A stretch of 64,000 bases of DNA from VRUE01 sp035712345 (lineage in GTDB: Bacteria; Actinomycetota; Thermoleophilia; Solirubrobacterales; 70-9): positions 22,140 to 86,139 of the forward strand of contig DASTAY010000025.1 in NCBI GenBank assembly GCA_035712345.1, in the 5' to 3' direction. The position numbers and the translations under genes were made by a program. The notes beneath the pieces were generated by a model, which searched no databases, was not told the DNA's origin, and saw only the letters and a program-made list of their open reading frames with translations. Positions 1 through 8,257 of the stretch are shown here, piece after piece. Within the stretch, counting starts at the first letter, position 1. The number at the start of each line of letters is the position of its first letter.

Positions 1-1466
1 ATGTCGTGCGCGACGAAGACGTAGGTGAGGCCGAACTCGTCCTGCAGCTCCGCCAGCAGGTCGAGGATCTGGGCCCGGATCGATACGTCGAGGGCGGAGA
101 CGGGCTCGTCGGCGACGACCAGCTTCGGTTCCAGGGCGAGCGCCCGGGCGATGCCGACCCTCTGGCGCTGGCCGCCGGAGAATTCGTGTGGGAAGCGCTG
201 GTAGTGGGCGGCGGAGAGGCCGACGCGCTCGAGCAGCGCCTGGACGCGACTGCGCAGCTCGGCCCCCGAGACACGCCCCTGCACGCGCAGCGGCTCGCCG
301 ACGATCTGACCGATGCGCTTGCGCGGGTTGAGCGAGGCGTAGGGGTCCTGGAAGACCATCTGCATGGCGGCGCGCAACGGTCGCATCTGCCTGCGTGAGA
401 GGCCGGCGATCTCGCGGCCCTCGAAGCGGACCGAGCCTGAGGTCGGCGCCAGCAGCTGCAGCACGGTGCGCGAGAGCGTCGACTTGCCGCTGCCCGACTC
501 GCCGACGAGGCCGAGGGTCTCGCCCCTGGCGACGCTGAAGCTGACGCCGTCGACGGCGCGCACCCTTTCGACCTCGCGGTCGATCAGGAGCCCCCGCTTG
601 ACCGGGAAGTGCTTGACCAGGTCGGTCACCTCCAGCAGCGGCGACGCGCCCTTGCTCGCCCGCAGTGGCGGCGCCTGGTCGAGTCGCACGACGGCGCCGA
701 GCAGCTTGCGCGTGTAGGGGTCCTCGGGCGCGTAGAAGACGCGCTCGAGGTCGCCGCGCTCGACGATCCTGCCCTCGTGCATCACCAGGACGCGGTCCGC
801 CAGTTCGGCGACGACGCCGAAGTCGTGGGTGATCAGGATCGTCGCCAGCCCGCGTTCGCGGTTGAGCCGCCGCAGCAGCTCGAGGATCTGCGCCTGGATC
901 GTCACGTCGAGCGCGGTGGTCGGCTCGTCGGCGATCAGCACCTCGGGGTCCAGCGCCAGCGCCATCGCGATCATCGCCCGCTGCCGCATTCCGCCCGAGA
1001 ACTCGTACGGATAGCGGTCGACCTGCCGCTCCGGATCGGGCAGGCCGACCGAGCCGAGCAGCTCGACGACCCGCTCGCGGGCCTCCGCCTTGTCGACCTG
1101 GGGACGGTGCGCCCGGATCGCCTCAGCCAGCTGGGCCCCGATGCGATAGACCGGGTTGAACGACGTCATCGGGTCCTGGAAGACCATCGCGATCCGCTCG
1201 CCGCGGACTCCGCGCAGCTCCTTCTCGCCCGCATCGATCAGCTCGCTGTCCCCGAGTCGGATCGAGCCCTCGATGCGCGTGTTGGGCGAGCGGGTCAGGC
1301 CGATGATCGTCTGCGCGGTGACGCTCTTGCCCGAGCCCGACTCGCCGACGATCGCCAGCACCTCGCCGGGGGCGAGGTCGAAGGAGACCCCGTCCACCGC
1401 CTGTACGACGCCGCCTTCGGTCGCGAAGCCGACCCGCAGGTCGCTGACTTCGAGCAGCCCGCTCAT
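1..1466 (-). CDS. Fused oligopeptide/dipeptide ABC transporter ATP-binding protein (DppD-DppF type), partial
   Basis: This protein powers ATP-driven import of peptides or similar solutes through the two permeases encoded just upstream. The window edge cuts off the C-terminus, leaving about 488 residues. Two complete nucleotide-binding domains are fused. The first has Walker A GESGSGKS at residues 41-48 and signature FSGGMRQR. The second has another GESGSGKS near residue 320 and signature FSGGQRQR. The visible end reads YVFVAHD, the H-loop of domain two. The ATG overlaps the stop of the upstream permease as ATGA, so translation is coupled. Fused pairs of this kind are known from the GsiA/YejF group. 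The substrate cannot be told from the sequence. Confidence 0.93.
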   Translation of the reverse strand, partial: MSGLLEVSDLRVGFATEGGVVQAVDGVSFDLAPGEVLAIVGESGSGKSVTAQTIIGLTRSPNTRIEGSIRLGDSELIDAGEKELRGVRGERIAMVFQDPMTSFNPVYRIGAQLAEAIRAHRPQVDKAEARERVVELLGSVGLPDPERQVDRYPYEFSGGMRQRAMIAMALALDPEVLIADEPTTALDVTIQAQILELLRRLNRERGLATILITHDFGVVAELADRVLVMHEGRIVERGDLERVFYAPEDPYTRKLLGAVVRLDQAPPLRASKGASPLLEVTDLVKHFPVKRGLLIDREVERVRAVDGVSFSVARGETLGLVGESGSGKSTLSRTVLQLLAPTSGSVRFEGREIAGLSRRQMRPLRAAMQMVFQDPYASLNPRKRIGQIVGEPLRVQGRVSGAELRSRVQALLERVGLSAAHYQRFPHEFSGGQRQRVGIARALALEPKLVVADEPVSALDVSIRAQILDLLAELQDEFGLTYVFVAHD

Positions 1467-2419
1467 CGCGCTGAGCTCCCCAGCTTGACCCGTGGGTCGA
1501 GGTAGGCGTAGGCGACGTCGACGAGGGCGTTGAAGAGGACGATGAAGAAGGCCCCGAAGAGGACCACGGCCATCACCGGCGGCAGGTCCTGGTTGAGCAG
1601 CGATTCGAAGGTGAAGAGGCCGATGCCGTTGAGGTTGAAGACCCCTTCGACGACGATCGCGCCGCCGAGCAGGGCGCCGAAGTCGAGGCCGAAGAGGGTG
1701 AGGATCGGGACCAGCGAGTTGCGCAGCACGTGCCGCGTCATCACCCGCCTCTCCGCGAGCCCCTTGGCGCGCGCCGTGCGCACGTAGTCCTCGTTCATCG
1801 CATCGAGCATGTTCGAGCGCAGCACGCGGCTGTAGATCCCGACGTAGACGATCGCCAGGGTCACCCAGGGCAGGAAGAGGTGTTCGGCCCATTCGAACGG
1901 GTTTTCGCTGAACGGCACATAGCTTCCCGAGGGGAACAGTTCGAGCTTGTAGGTGAGGTAGTTGAGAAAGATCGCCGCGAGCCAGAAGACCGGGATCGAG
2001 AGACCGGCCACGGCGACGATAGTCAGCGCCCGGTCGAGCAGGCCCCCCGCCCTGACCGCGGAGAGATAGCCGAAGAGGATGCCGAAGAACATCCAGAGCA
2101 CGGCTGCGCCGATGCAGAGCGAGAAGGTCGCCGGCACCCCTTCGAGGATCCGTTCGTCGACGTTTTCGCGCCCCTGGTAGGAGATCAGGTCGCCGCTGAA
2201 GATCTTCTTCATCATCGTCAGGTACTGCTGCGGGAGGGGGTCGTCGAAGCCCCATTCCTCGTCGATGCTGGCGATCAGGGTCGGCGTCGCGTTCTTCCCG
2301 GCCATGTTGCGCGCCGGGTCCGAGCTCGGGATCACGTTGAAGATCAGGAAGACGATCACCGAGATCACGAACAGCACGACCACCGCGCCGGCCATGCGCC
2401 TGGCGATGAAACGGGCCAT
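1463..2419 (-). CDS. ABC transporter permease, DppB/OppB family
   Basis: This is an inner-membrane permease of 318 residues for the peptide importer. It starts MARFIARRMAGAVVVLF with a first membrane helix, then a large periplasmic loop (about residues 30-100), as is usual for DppB-type subunits. The cytoplasmic EAA loop that docks the ATPase reads YVRTARAKGL. The start ATG shares one base with the stop of the upstream permease (TGATG), and the stop overlaps the ATPase start. This gives a tightly coupled operon in the order binding protein, DppC, DppB, ATPase. A longer reading frame upstream of this ATG exists but is a high-GC shadow of the dppC-like gene. Confidence 0.93.
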   Translation of the reverse strand: MARFIARRMAGAVVVLFVISVIVFLIFNVIPSSDPARNMAGKNATPTLIASIDEEWGFDDPLPQQYLTMMKKIFSGDLISYQGRENVDERILEGVPATFSLCIGAAVLWMFFGILFGYLSAVRAGGLLDRALTIVAVAGLSIPVFWLAAIFLNYLTYKLELFPSGSYVPFSENPFEWAEHLFLPWVTLAIVYVGIYSRVLRSNMLDAMNEDYVRTARAKGLAERRVMTRHVLRNSLVPILTLFGLDFGALLGGAIVVEGVFNLNGIGLFTFESLLNQDLPPVMAVVLFGAFFIVLFNALVDVAYAYLDPRVKLGSSAR

Positions 2420-3432
2420 CAGACGGCGGTGCCCTCCGACTCGACCAGTCCCGTGCGCGCCTCCAGGCGCACCTTCGATTTGGGGTCGAGCGCGTCGCGC
2501 AGGCCGTCCCCGAGGATGTTGATCGAGAGCACGGTCAGCAGGATCATCGTGCCGGGGATCACGGTCAGCAGCGGCGCCGTGCTGATCAGCTCGAAGCCGC
2601 TGCCGATCATCGTCCCCCAGGAGGTGTTCGGCGCCTGCACGCCGACCCCGAGGAAGGAGAGCATCGCCTCGAGCAGCATGTTGTTGGCGACGCCGAGCGT
2701 GAAGAAGACGATCAAGGTCGAGGCGAGGTTGGGGAGCAGCTCGCCGAGCATCACCCGCAGCGGGCCGGCGCCCTGTGCGATCGACGCCTCGACGAACTCC
2801 TGCTCCCGCAGTGAGAGCACCTCGCCGCGGATCGGCCTCGCCATGTAGGGGGTGTAGACGACCGCGATGATCAGGATCGGGATCCAGATCGAGCTGCCGG
2901 AGAGGTGCAGCGGACCGATCTGCAGACCGCCGACCGCGAGCGCAAGGCCGAGCGCGATCGCCAGCAGGGTCACCGGGAACGACCAGATCACGTCCAGCCC
3001 GCGTGAGATCACGGTGTCGGTCCAGCCGCGGTAGTAGCCCGCCAGCAGCCCCAGCGTCGTCGCCAGCAGGGTGGCGATCAGGGTCGCGAGGAGGCCGATG
3101 AAGATCGAGATCCGCCCTCCGTACATCAGCCGCACCATCTCGTCGCGGCCGAGGCGGCCGTCGGCGCCGAGGAAGAACTTGCCCCCGGCGCCGAGCCAGA
3201 GCGGCCCGATCGGCTTGCCTTCGCGGTTGACGACTTCGCGTTGCTCGCCGCCGACTTCGACCTTCTCGAGGGTGTGGGTCGCGTTGGGCGTCGTTTCGGC
3301 GACATGGTGCGCCCATAGCGGCGCCGCGAGGATGAAGACGACGATCGCGAGGAAGAGGGCGCCGAAGGCGAGCGCAACCCGGTTGCGCCGCAGCCGCCGG
3401 TAGGCCAGATACCAGGGGCTGCGGCCCTCCAT
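2419..3432 (-). CDS. ABC transporter permease, DppC/OppC family
   Basis: This is the second membrane subunit of the peptide importer, 337 residues. The N-terminus WYLAYRRLRRNRVALAFG is the typical OppC N-terminal segment before the first helix. A periplasmic stretch of about 80 residues follows, then the permease core with the EAA loop around EFVEASIAQGAGPLRVM. The start overlaps the stop of the binding-protein gene by one base (TAATG). It pairs with the DppB-like gene downstream to form the channel. Length and domain order fit the family. Confidence 0.93.
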   Translation of the reverse strand: MEGRSPWYLAYRRLRRNRVALAFGALFLAIVVFILAAPLWAHHVAETTPNATHTLEKVEVGGEQREVVNREGKPIGPLWLGAGGKFFLGADGRLGRDEMVRLMYGGRISIFIGLLATLIATLLATTLGLLAGYYRGWTDTVISRGLDVIWSFPVTLLAIALGLALAVGGLQIGPLHLSGSSIWIPILIIAVVYTPYMARPIRGEVLSLREQEFVEASIAQGAGPLRVMLGELLPNLASTLIVFFTLGVANNMLLEAMLSFLGVGVQAPNTSWGTMIGSGFELISTAPLLTVIPGTMILLTVLSINILGDGLRDALDPKSKVRLEARTGLVESEGTAV

Positions 3433-5057
3433 TACTTGAACTGGAAGCTGGTCAGGTCCTGGCCCATCGTCGGGTTGAAGATCACCTTGTCGAGGTCGAT
3501 TTCGTCGTCGACGAAGGTCGAGAGGGTGTTTGAGCCGTACGGAACCCAGGGCGCCTGTTCCATGTATTCGCGGTCGAGGGCCGCGTATTCCTTTTCCTGC
3601 TGAGGCCCGAGCGTTTCGGTCGAGAGCTTGGCGATCTTCGCGTTCAGGCGCGGATCGTCCATGTGCGCGCCGTTGGTGTTGTAGGTCGGCGCGATGCTTT
3701 CGCCCGCCAGCAGCGGCTGGAAGAAGTCATTGGGGTTGGGGTAATCCTGGATCCACGCGACCCAGCCCGTATCGAGATCGGGAGTGGACGCGTTGCCGGT
3801 GACCGCGTAGTAGTTGTCGGCGTTGATCGTCTTCAGCTTGGCGTTGAAGCCGAGTTCGTTGAGCACGCCCTGGTAGTACTCGCCCGCTTCGTCGTTGGGG
3901 CTTTCGTTGTCGACCCAGACGGTGATGTCTCGGTCCGAGGGATCGGCTTCGGCGAACAGCTTCTTGGCCTTCGCCATGTCGTGCGGGTAGAGGTCGAAGG
4001 GTTCGTGCCCGGGCATCCCTTCCGGCAGGATCTGGTGGCTTGCGGAGAGCGCGCCGGCGTAGATCCGTTCGAGGGCAGCGGTATTGACCGCGTAGTTGAC
4101 CGCCTGACGGACCTTGAGGTCGTCGAAGGGCGGCTTCTGGGTGTTCATCCAGAAGAAGTAGAGGTTGATCGGGTGCTCGACCCGGAACTGGGTCCCTTCG
4201 TAGCGGTCCTTGACTTTGTTGTAGAGGTCGGCCGGGATGAGCGTCTGCATCCAGTCGGTCTTGTTCCGTTCGATTTCGTTGACCTGCGTCGCGCCGTTGC
4301 GGACGACCGAGAGCTCGATCTTGTCCACGTGCCCGCTGGGCACTTCGGGGATCAGCTTGCCGTTGCTCTTCGCCCATTGCGGGTTGCGGGCGTAGGACCA
4401 GCTGCGCCCCGGCTCGGACTTGGTGATCACGTAGGGGCCGGTCGCCGGGGGCGGTTCGGCGGTCAGGTTCTTGGCCGGGGTATCCGGCGGCAAGAGAGCG
4501 ACGAACAGCATCGCCAGCTCGTTGGTGAAGGTGCCTCGCGGCCGGGTGAGCTCGATCGTGATCCTGCCGGTCTTGTCGTCCGTCTTGATCCCCGAGATGC
4601 CGCCGCTCTTGGTCTTGGCGAACTGTTCGGCGCCGACGATGCTTTCGAAGAAGGCCGTTCCGGGGGAGTTGAGCTTGAAGAGACGTTCGACCGTGCTGGT
4701 GAAGTCCGACGCCTTGACAGGGGTGCCGTCCGAGTACCTGAGCCCCTTGCGCAGGGTCAGTTCGTAGGTCTTGCCGCCGTTGCTGACCTTGGGCAGGCTC
4801 TCGGCCAGCGCCGGGACCACTTCCGCCCCTTCGGCGCCATTTGCGTGCTTGTAGGTCAGCAGCGGCAGGTACGTGTCGTACATCGCCAGCCAGCTTTCCT
4901 GGTCGTAGGCGAGCCCGGGATCGAGGTATTCGGGGAAGGATGCGTAGCTGCCGGTCAGCGTGCCGCCTTCCTTGCCGGAGGAGCCGCCGCACGCCGAGAG
5001 GCCGATGGCCACTGCCACCAGTCCGAGAACAGCCAGGGCTACGTGCAGCTTCCTCAC
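3432..5057 (-). CDS. ABC transporter substrate-binding lipoprotein, peptide type (SBP_bac_5)
   Basis: This is an extracytoplasmic binding lipoprotein of 541 residues that delivers substrate to the permease pair. The signal peptide ends in a lipobox LSAC with the lipidated Cys at residue 23, then a flexible GGSSG linker. The rest matches the family-5 peptide-binding fold, with recognisable blocks such as LRKGLRYSDGTPVKASDF and PPFDDLKVRQAVNYAV. The start is GTG, chosen because an AGGAGGT Shine-Dalgarno lies six bases upstream. It begins one base after the MFS gene ends, so both may be co-transcribed. Glu is often written GAA here, unlike many neighbours. Confidence 0.93.
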   Translation of the reverse strand: MRKLHVALAVLGLVAVAIGLSACGGSSGKEGGTLTGSYASFPEYLDPGLAYDQESWLAMYDTYLPLLTYKHANGAEGAEVVPALAESLPKVSNGGKTYELTLRKGLRYSDGTPVKASDFTSTVERLFKLNSPGTAFFESIVGAEQFAKTKSGGISGIKTDDKTGRITIELTRPRGTFTNELAMLFVALLPPDTPAKNLTAEPPPATGPYVITKSEPGRSWSYARNPQWAKSNGKLIPEVPSGHVDKIELSVVRNGATQVNEIERNKTDWMQTLIPADLYNKVKDRYEGTQFRVEHPINLYFFWMNTQKPPFDDLKVRQAVNYAVNTAALERIYAGALSASHQILPEGMPGHEPFDLYPHDMAKAKKLFAEADPSDRDITVWVDNESPNDEAGEYYQGVLNELGFNAKLKTINADNYYAVTGNASTPDLDTGWVAWIQDYPNPNDFFQPLLAGESIAPTYNTNGAHMDDPRLNAKIAKLSTETLGPQQEKEYAALDREYMEQAPWVPYGSNTLSTFVDDEIDLDKVIFNPTMGQDLTSFQFK

Positions 5058-5058
5058 G

Positions 5059-6363
5059 TCACGACCTCCTATCTAGACTGGGCAGAGCCTCTGCGGGAAT
5101 TAACTCCACCATAAGCTCGTCGGCGGCGTCAACGCTCCCTGGACGTTCTTTTCCCTGCTCCAGAGGCCAATTCCTTCCCAGCAGCAGCGCCGAGGCGACG
5201 ACTATCGCCATCACGCCCGCCCCGGCGACGAGAAAGGTGGCGCGGGGGCTCCAGGTGGAAGCGATCGCGCCGCCGAGCACGTAGCCGAGGCCGGGAGCGG
5301 CCGAGGACGCGGATTCCAGGGTTCCCATTACCCGTGCCTGCATGTTCGCCGCCGTCAGCTCCTGGACGGCGCTGACCACCGCGACCCACTGGACGCCGTT
5401 GCCGGCGCCGCCCACGACCGAGGCGACACAGGCGATCGCCAGCGTCTGCGCGCCGGCCATGCCGAGATAGCCCGCCCCGATCGCGACGCTGCTGAAGAAG
5501 AGCAGCAGCGGCAGCGGCGCCCTGCGCAGGGTGGCGAAGACGACGCTCCCGACGACCATGCCGGCCCCCCAGCTGCCGAGCATCACGCCGTAGCCGGTGT
5601 CGCCCGCGCCCAGGGTCTCCTTCGCGTAGATCACCTCGACCGGGATCACGGCCGAGAAGAAGACGATCGCCGCCGATTGCGCCACCAGCAGCCGGCGCAG
5701 GAAGAGGTTGCGGCGGATGTAGCCGAGGCCCGCGCGGACGCGCTCGATCAGCCGGGCCTCCGGCTCGGGCTCGGCTTGGGGCAGGGGCTTGGCCGTGAGC
5801 AGGATGCAGGCGATCGCATAGAAGGAGATGGCGTTGAGCAGGAGCGCCGATGCCACCCCGAGCGCGGCGAGGACGAGGCCGGCAACGGCCGGCCCGAGGG
5901 CGGCGCCGCCGGTGAAGGCGACGTTGAGGATCGCGTTGCCGGCGCGCAGCTCGTCGTGAGGCTCGAGCATCGCGGCCGAGACGGCGCGGGTCAGCGTCCT
6001 CGCGGTCAGGGCCAGGGCGCCGTCGATCGTCGCGACGGCGACCACGGCGGCCAGCGAGAAGTGGCCGGCGAGCAGCGCCAGCCCGCCGAAGGCCGCCGCC
6101 TCGACGGCGTAGAGGGTCGGCAGGACGAAGCGCGGCGGCGGGCGCTCCGCGCGCGCGACCATCACCGGCGTCAGCAGCGCAGGCAGGAATCCGGTCCCGA
6201 TGAAGAGCGCCGCGGTGGCCATCGCACTCCCGGTCCGCTCGTAGACGAGCACCGACAGAGCGACGATCCCGAGCCAATCGCCCAACTCGTTGACCGCGTA
6301 GGAGATCGCCAGCCGGCGAAAAGCTGGGCGTCGCAGCGGGTCTCTCAGGCCTGGGCTACCCAT
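5059..6363 (-). CDS. Major facilitator superfamily transporter
   Basis: A 434-residue integral membrane protein with about twelve predicted helices. The N-terminus PAFRRLAISYAVNELGDWLGIVALSVLVYERTGS resembles the MFS_3 and enterobactin-exporter-like group, which are usually drug or siderophore exporters. Substrate is unknown. It is the first gene of the leftward cluster and ends one base before the binding-lipoprotein gene. No good Shine-Dalgarno precedes the ATG. Repeats of GCACAACTT lie 30-75 bases upstream and may be its operator. Confidence 0.88.
   Translation of the reverse strand: MGSPGLRDPLRRPAFRRLAISYAVNELGDWLGIVALSVLVYERTGSAMATAALFIGTGFLPALLTPVMVARAERPPPRFVLPTLYAVEAAAFGGLALLAGHFSLAAVVAVATIDGALALTARTLTRAVSAAMLEPHDELRAGNAILNVAFTGGAALGPAVAGLVLAALGVASALLLNAISFYAIACILLTAKPLPQAEPEPEARLIERVRAGLGYIRRNLFLRRLLVAQSAAIVFFSAVIPVEVIYAKETLGAGDTGYGVMLGSWGAGMVVGSVVFATLRRAPLPLLLFFSSVAIGAGYLGMAGAQTLAIACVASVVGGAGNGVQWVAVVSAVQELTAANMQARVMGTLESASSAAPGLGYVLGGAIASTWSPRATFLVAGAGVMAIVVASALLLGRNWPLEQGKERPGSVDAADELMVELIPAEALPSLDRRS
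5064..5070 (-). promoter_or_regulatory. Strong ribosome binding site of the binding-protein gene
   Basis: On the minus strand this reads AGGAGGT, six bases before the GTG at 5057. It fixes that non-ATG start. It stands out because many genes in this window have no Shine-Dalgarno at all. Confidence 0.8.
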
Positions 6364-6390
6364 TATTCGAGTGATGTCCCCACGTGTTTA

Positions 6391-6437
6391 TTGCACAACT
6401 TCTTTTGCAGATGCACAACTTTCCGCCAACTTGTGCT
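6391..6437. promoter_or_regulatory. Operator-like cluster of TGCACAACTT repeats
   Basis: TGCACAACTT occurs at 6392-6401 and again at 6412-6421, exactly two helical turns apart. A near match in inverted orientation (AACTTGTGC) lies at 6428-6436. The cluster sits upstream of the MFS gene start at 6363 and also overlaps the -35 region of a possible rightward promoter. Two same-face copies plus an inverted copy look like a regulator-binding site. The regulator is unknown. Confidence 0.45.
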
Positions 6438-6519
6438 ACAAACTTGCCAGCAACTAATTCGTCTCGCCGGGACTTGCGCGAGATACCCCGCACGGGCTTC
6501 GACGAAAGGAATGGATCTC

Positions 6520-6537
6520 ATGGGCTGGAAGAAGTAG
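6520..6537 (+). CDS. Possible five-codon ORF (MGWKK) with a strong ribosome binding site
   Basis: The frame is ATG GGC TGG AAG AAG TAG. GAAAGGA ends nine bases before the ATG, an ideal distance. An in-frame ATG at 6511 would give MDLMGWKK but lies too close to the ribosome binding site. Such a short frame may be a leader peptide or chance. No family is recognisable. Confidence 0.2.
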   Translation: MGWKK

Positions 6538-6823
6538 AGAAGACTTCGGAAGTAAAAGCGATATCGAGCAGATATCGTGTGCAGGATCGGAGGGCGCCTA
6601 TGGCGCCTTTCGCATTTTTCGAGGGCATCCCTCCCGGTCAAAATCGATGCATTCCTGCAAATTGCAAGGTTGTGGCCAGTTGATCTAGGGGGCTTGCCGG
6701 TGCCCTGGCGAGCGACTACCGTCGGTTTTGCGGACTTGCGCGCAGCCGCCCGGTCGCAGGGGCTTCCCTGTCCTCGTGGAATTCCAGCCTGGGACGAGCG
6801 CGTCGAGCCTCCCCAGCCCGAAC

Positions 6824-8233
6824 ATGGAAAACGATCGACCGACACGGCTGAGCCAATGGCTCCTGACCGGCGCCCTGGCCCTCGCCTGCGCGGGGGCGGT
6901 CTGGCGCATCCCCAGCGCCGACTGGAACCTGCCCCTCTTCGCCATCCTGCTCGGCTTCTCGGTCTTCAGCGACGTCACCGCGATCGAAACCGAATCGCGG
7001 CTGAAGATCTCCGGCAGCTTCCTCGCTCTGGTCCTCGCCATGGTTTTCCTCGGCGGCACCCCGGCAGCCTTGATCGGCATCTCGGGAATCCTCGCCGGTT
7101 GGCTGTTTCGCTTCCGCGAATCCCCGCACGATCTGCTCGTCAACCTGCTGACCTACATCACCTTCCCGCTCGTCGTCGGCGTGGCCTTCCGGGAAACGCT
7201 CGCGCACTCGCAGATCACTCCCGCCGATCCGGTCTACTACGTCCTCGTCTTCGGCGCCTTCCTCGCGGCGCTCGCGATCAACTTCTCGATGATCGCGCTC
7301 GACGCCTGCTACCTGGAGCGCAGCTCCTTCGTCGAGAAGGTGCGCAAGGTGATGTTCCCGCTGCTCCCCTCCGAGCTCGCGGCGGCGTTGATGGCGGTCG
7401 GCGTCGCCTTCATCTACATCCAGATCGGGCTCGCCGGGGTCGCCCTGTTCGGCATCGTGCTGATCACCTTCCAGTACCTGCTGGGCGCCCTGATCAAGTC
7501 CCAGGAACGCGCCCGCGAGCTCGGGGTGCGGACCAAGCAGCTGGCCAGCTTCCAGGTGGGGATGTTGAGCGCGTTGCTGCGCACGCTCGACCTGCGGGAC
7601 CAGATGACGGCCCGCCACAGCGCGGCCGTCGCCCGCTACTCGCGCGCGATCGCCCAGCGTGCGGGCTTCTCGAAGGAGCAGGAGGAGCTGGTCCACATCG
7701 CCGCCCTGCTGCACGACATCGGCAAGTTCATCCTGCCCGACCGGATCCTCAAGGCCAACGTGCCGCTGACCGACGAAGACTGGATGCTGATCCGCCGCCA
7801 CCCCCAGCAGGGCGCGCGGGTCGTCTCCTCGCTCGACGGCTACGGCCCGGTCGCCGAGATCATCCTCGCCCACCACGAGCGGATCGACGGCAAAGGCTAC
7901 CCGCGCGGTCTCGAAGGCGACGACATTCCCGAGCTGGCGCGGATCATCTCCGTCGCCGACACCTACGACGTGATGACCGCGCGCGACTCCTACCGCACGC
8001 CGACCTCGAGCTACGAGGCGATCCAGGAGCTGCGACGGGTGTCCGGGAAGCAGCTAGACGCGCGTTTCGTCGAGGTCTTCATCGAGCTGCTCGAGGGCGA
8101 GGACGTCTCCTTCCGCCACGGCGAGGAGGCCGATTTCGAGCGTGAGCTGGCGCTGGAAGCGCGGATCGCCGAGACCGCGAGCCCGGGCGCCGCCTCCGGC
8201 CGCTTCCAGGTGACCGGCGTCTCAGCGGGCTGA
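6824..8233 (+). CDS. HD-GYP domain protein with N-terminal membrane sensor region
   Basis: This is probably a cyclic-di-GMP phosphodiesterase of 469 residues anchored in the membrane. The first 220 or so residues are a bundle of about seven hydrophobic helices of MASE-like character. The rest is an HD-GYP domain with the metal-site motif HDIGKF, the second-half motif HHERIDGKGYPRGL containing the GYP signature, and DTYDVMT. All of these are intact, so the enzyme should be active. I chose the ATG at 6824 (MENDRPTRLSQ), since upstream codons in this frame lack membrane-protein character. A GGDEF-like protein is encoded 16 kb away, but that one looks inactive. Confidence 0.88.
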   Translation: MENDRPTRLSQWLLTGALALACAGAVWRIPSADWNLPLFAILLGFSVFSDVTAIETESRLKISGSFLALVLAMVFLGGTPAALIGISGILAGWLFRFRESPHDLLVNLLTYITFPLVVGVAFRETLAHSQITPADPVYYVLVFGAFLAALAINFSMIALDACYLERSSFVEKVRKVMFPLLPSELAAALMAVGVAFIYIQIGLAGVALFGIVLITFQYLLGALIKSQERARELGVRTKQLASFQVGMLSALLRTLDLRDQMTARHSAAVARYSRAIAQRAGFSKEQEELVHIAALLHDIGKFILPDRILKANVPLTDEDWMLIRRHPQQGARVVSSLDGYGPVAEIILAHHERIDGKGYPRGLEGDDIPELARIISVADTYDVMTARDSYRTPTSSYEAIQELRRVSGKQLDARFVEVFIELLEGEDVSFRHGEEADFERELALEARIAETASPGAASGRFQVTGVSAG

Positions 8234-8257
8234 GCGCCGCGTAGATACGGTTCGCGC

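Larger units (their letters stand above)
6364..6823 (+). other. 460-base gene-poor stretch with a possible small transcript and mini-ORF
   Basis: No ordinary gene fits here. In order it holds the GCACAACTT cluster, a possible promoter (TTGTGC at 6431, 18-base spacer, TAATTC near 6455), a strong GAAAGGA ribosome binding site at 6504-6510 followed by the tiny frame MGWKK at 6520-6537, and a perfect inverted repeat CGATATC-GAGCA-GATATCG at 6559-6577. A terminator-like hairpin GGCGCC-TAT-GGCGCC at 6593-6607 comes next, followed by TTTCGCATTTTT. A transcript of about 150 bases is plausible but unproven. From 6625 to 6823 I see only upstream sequence of the HD-GYP gene. Confidence 0.35.
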
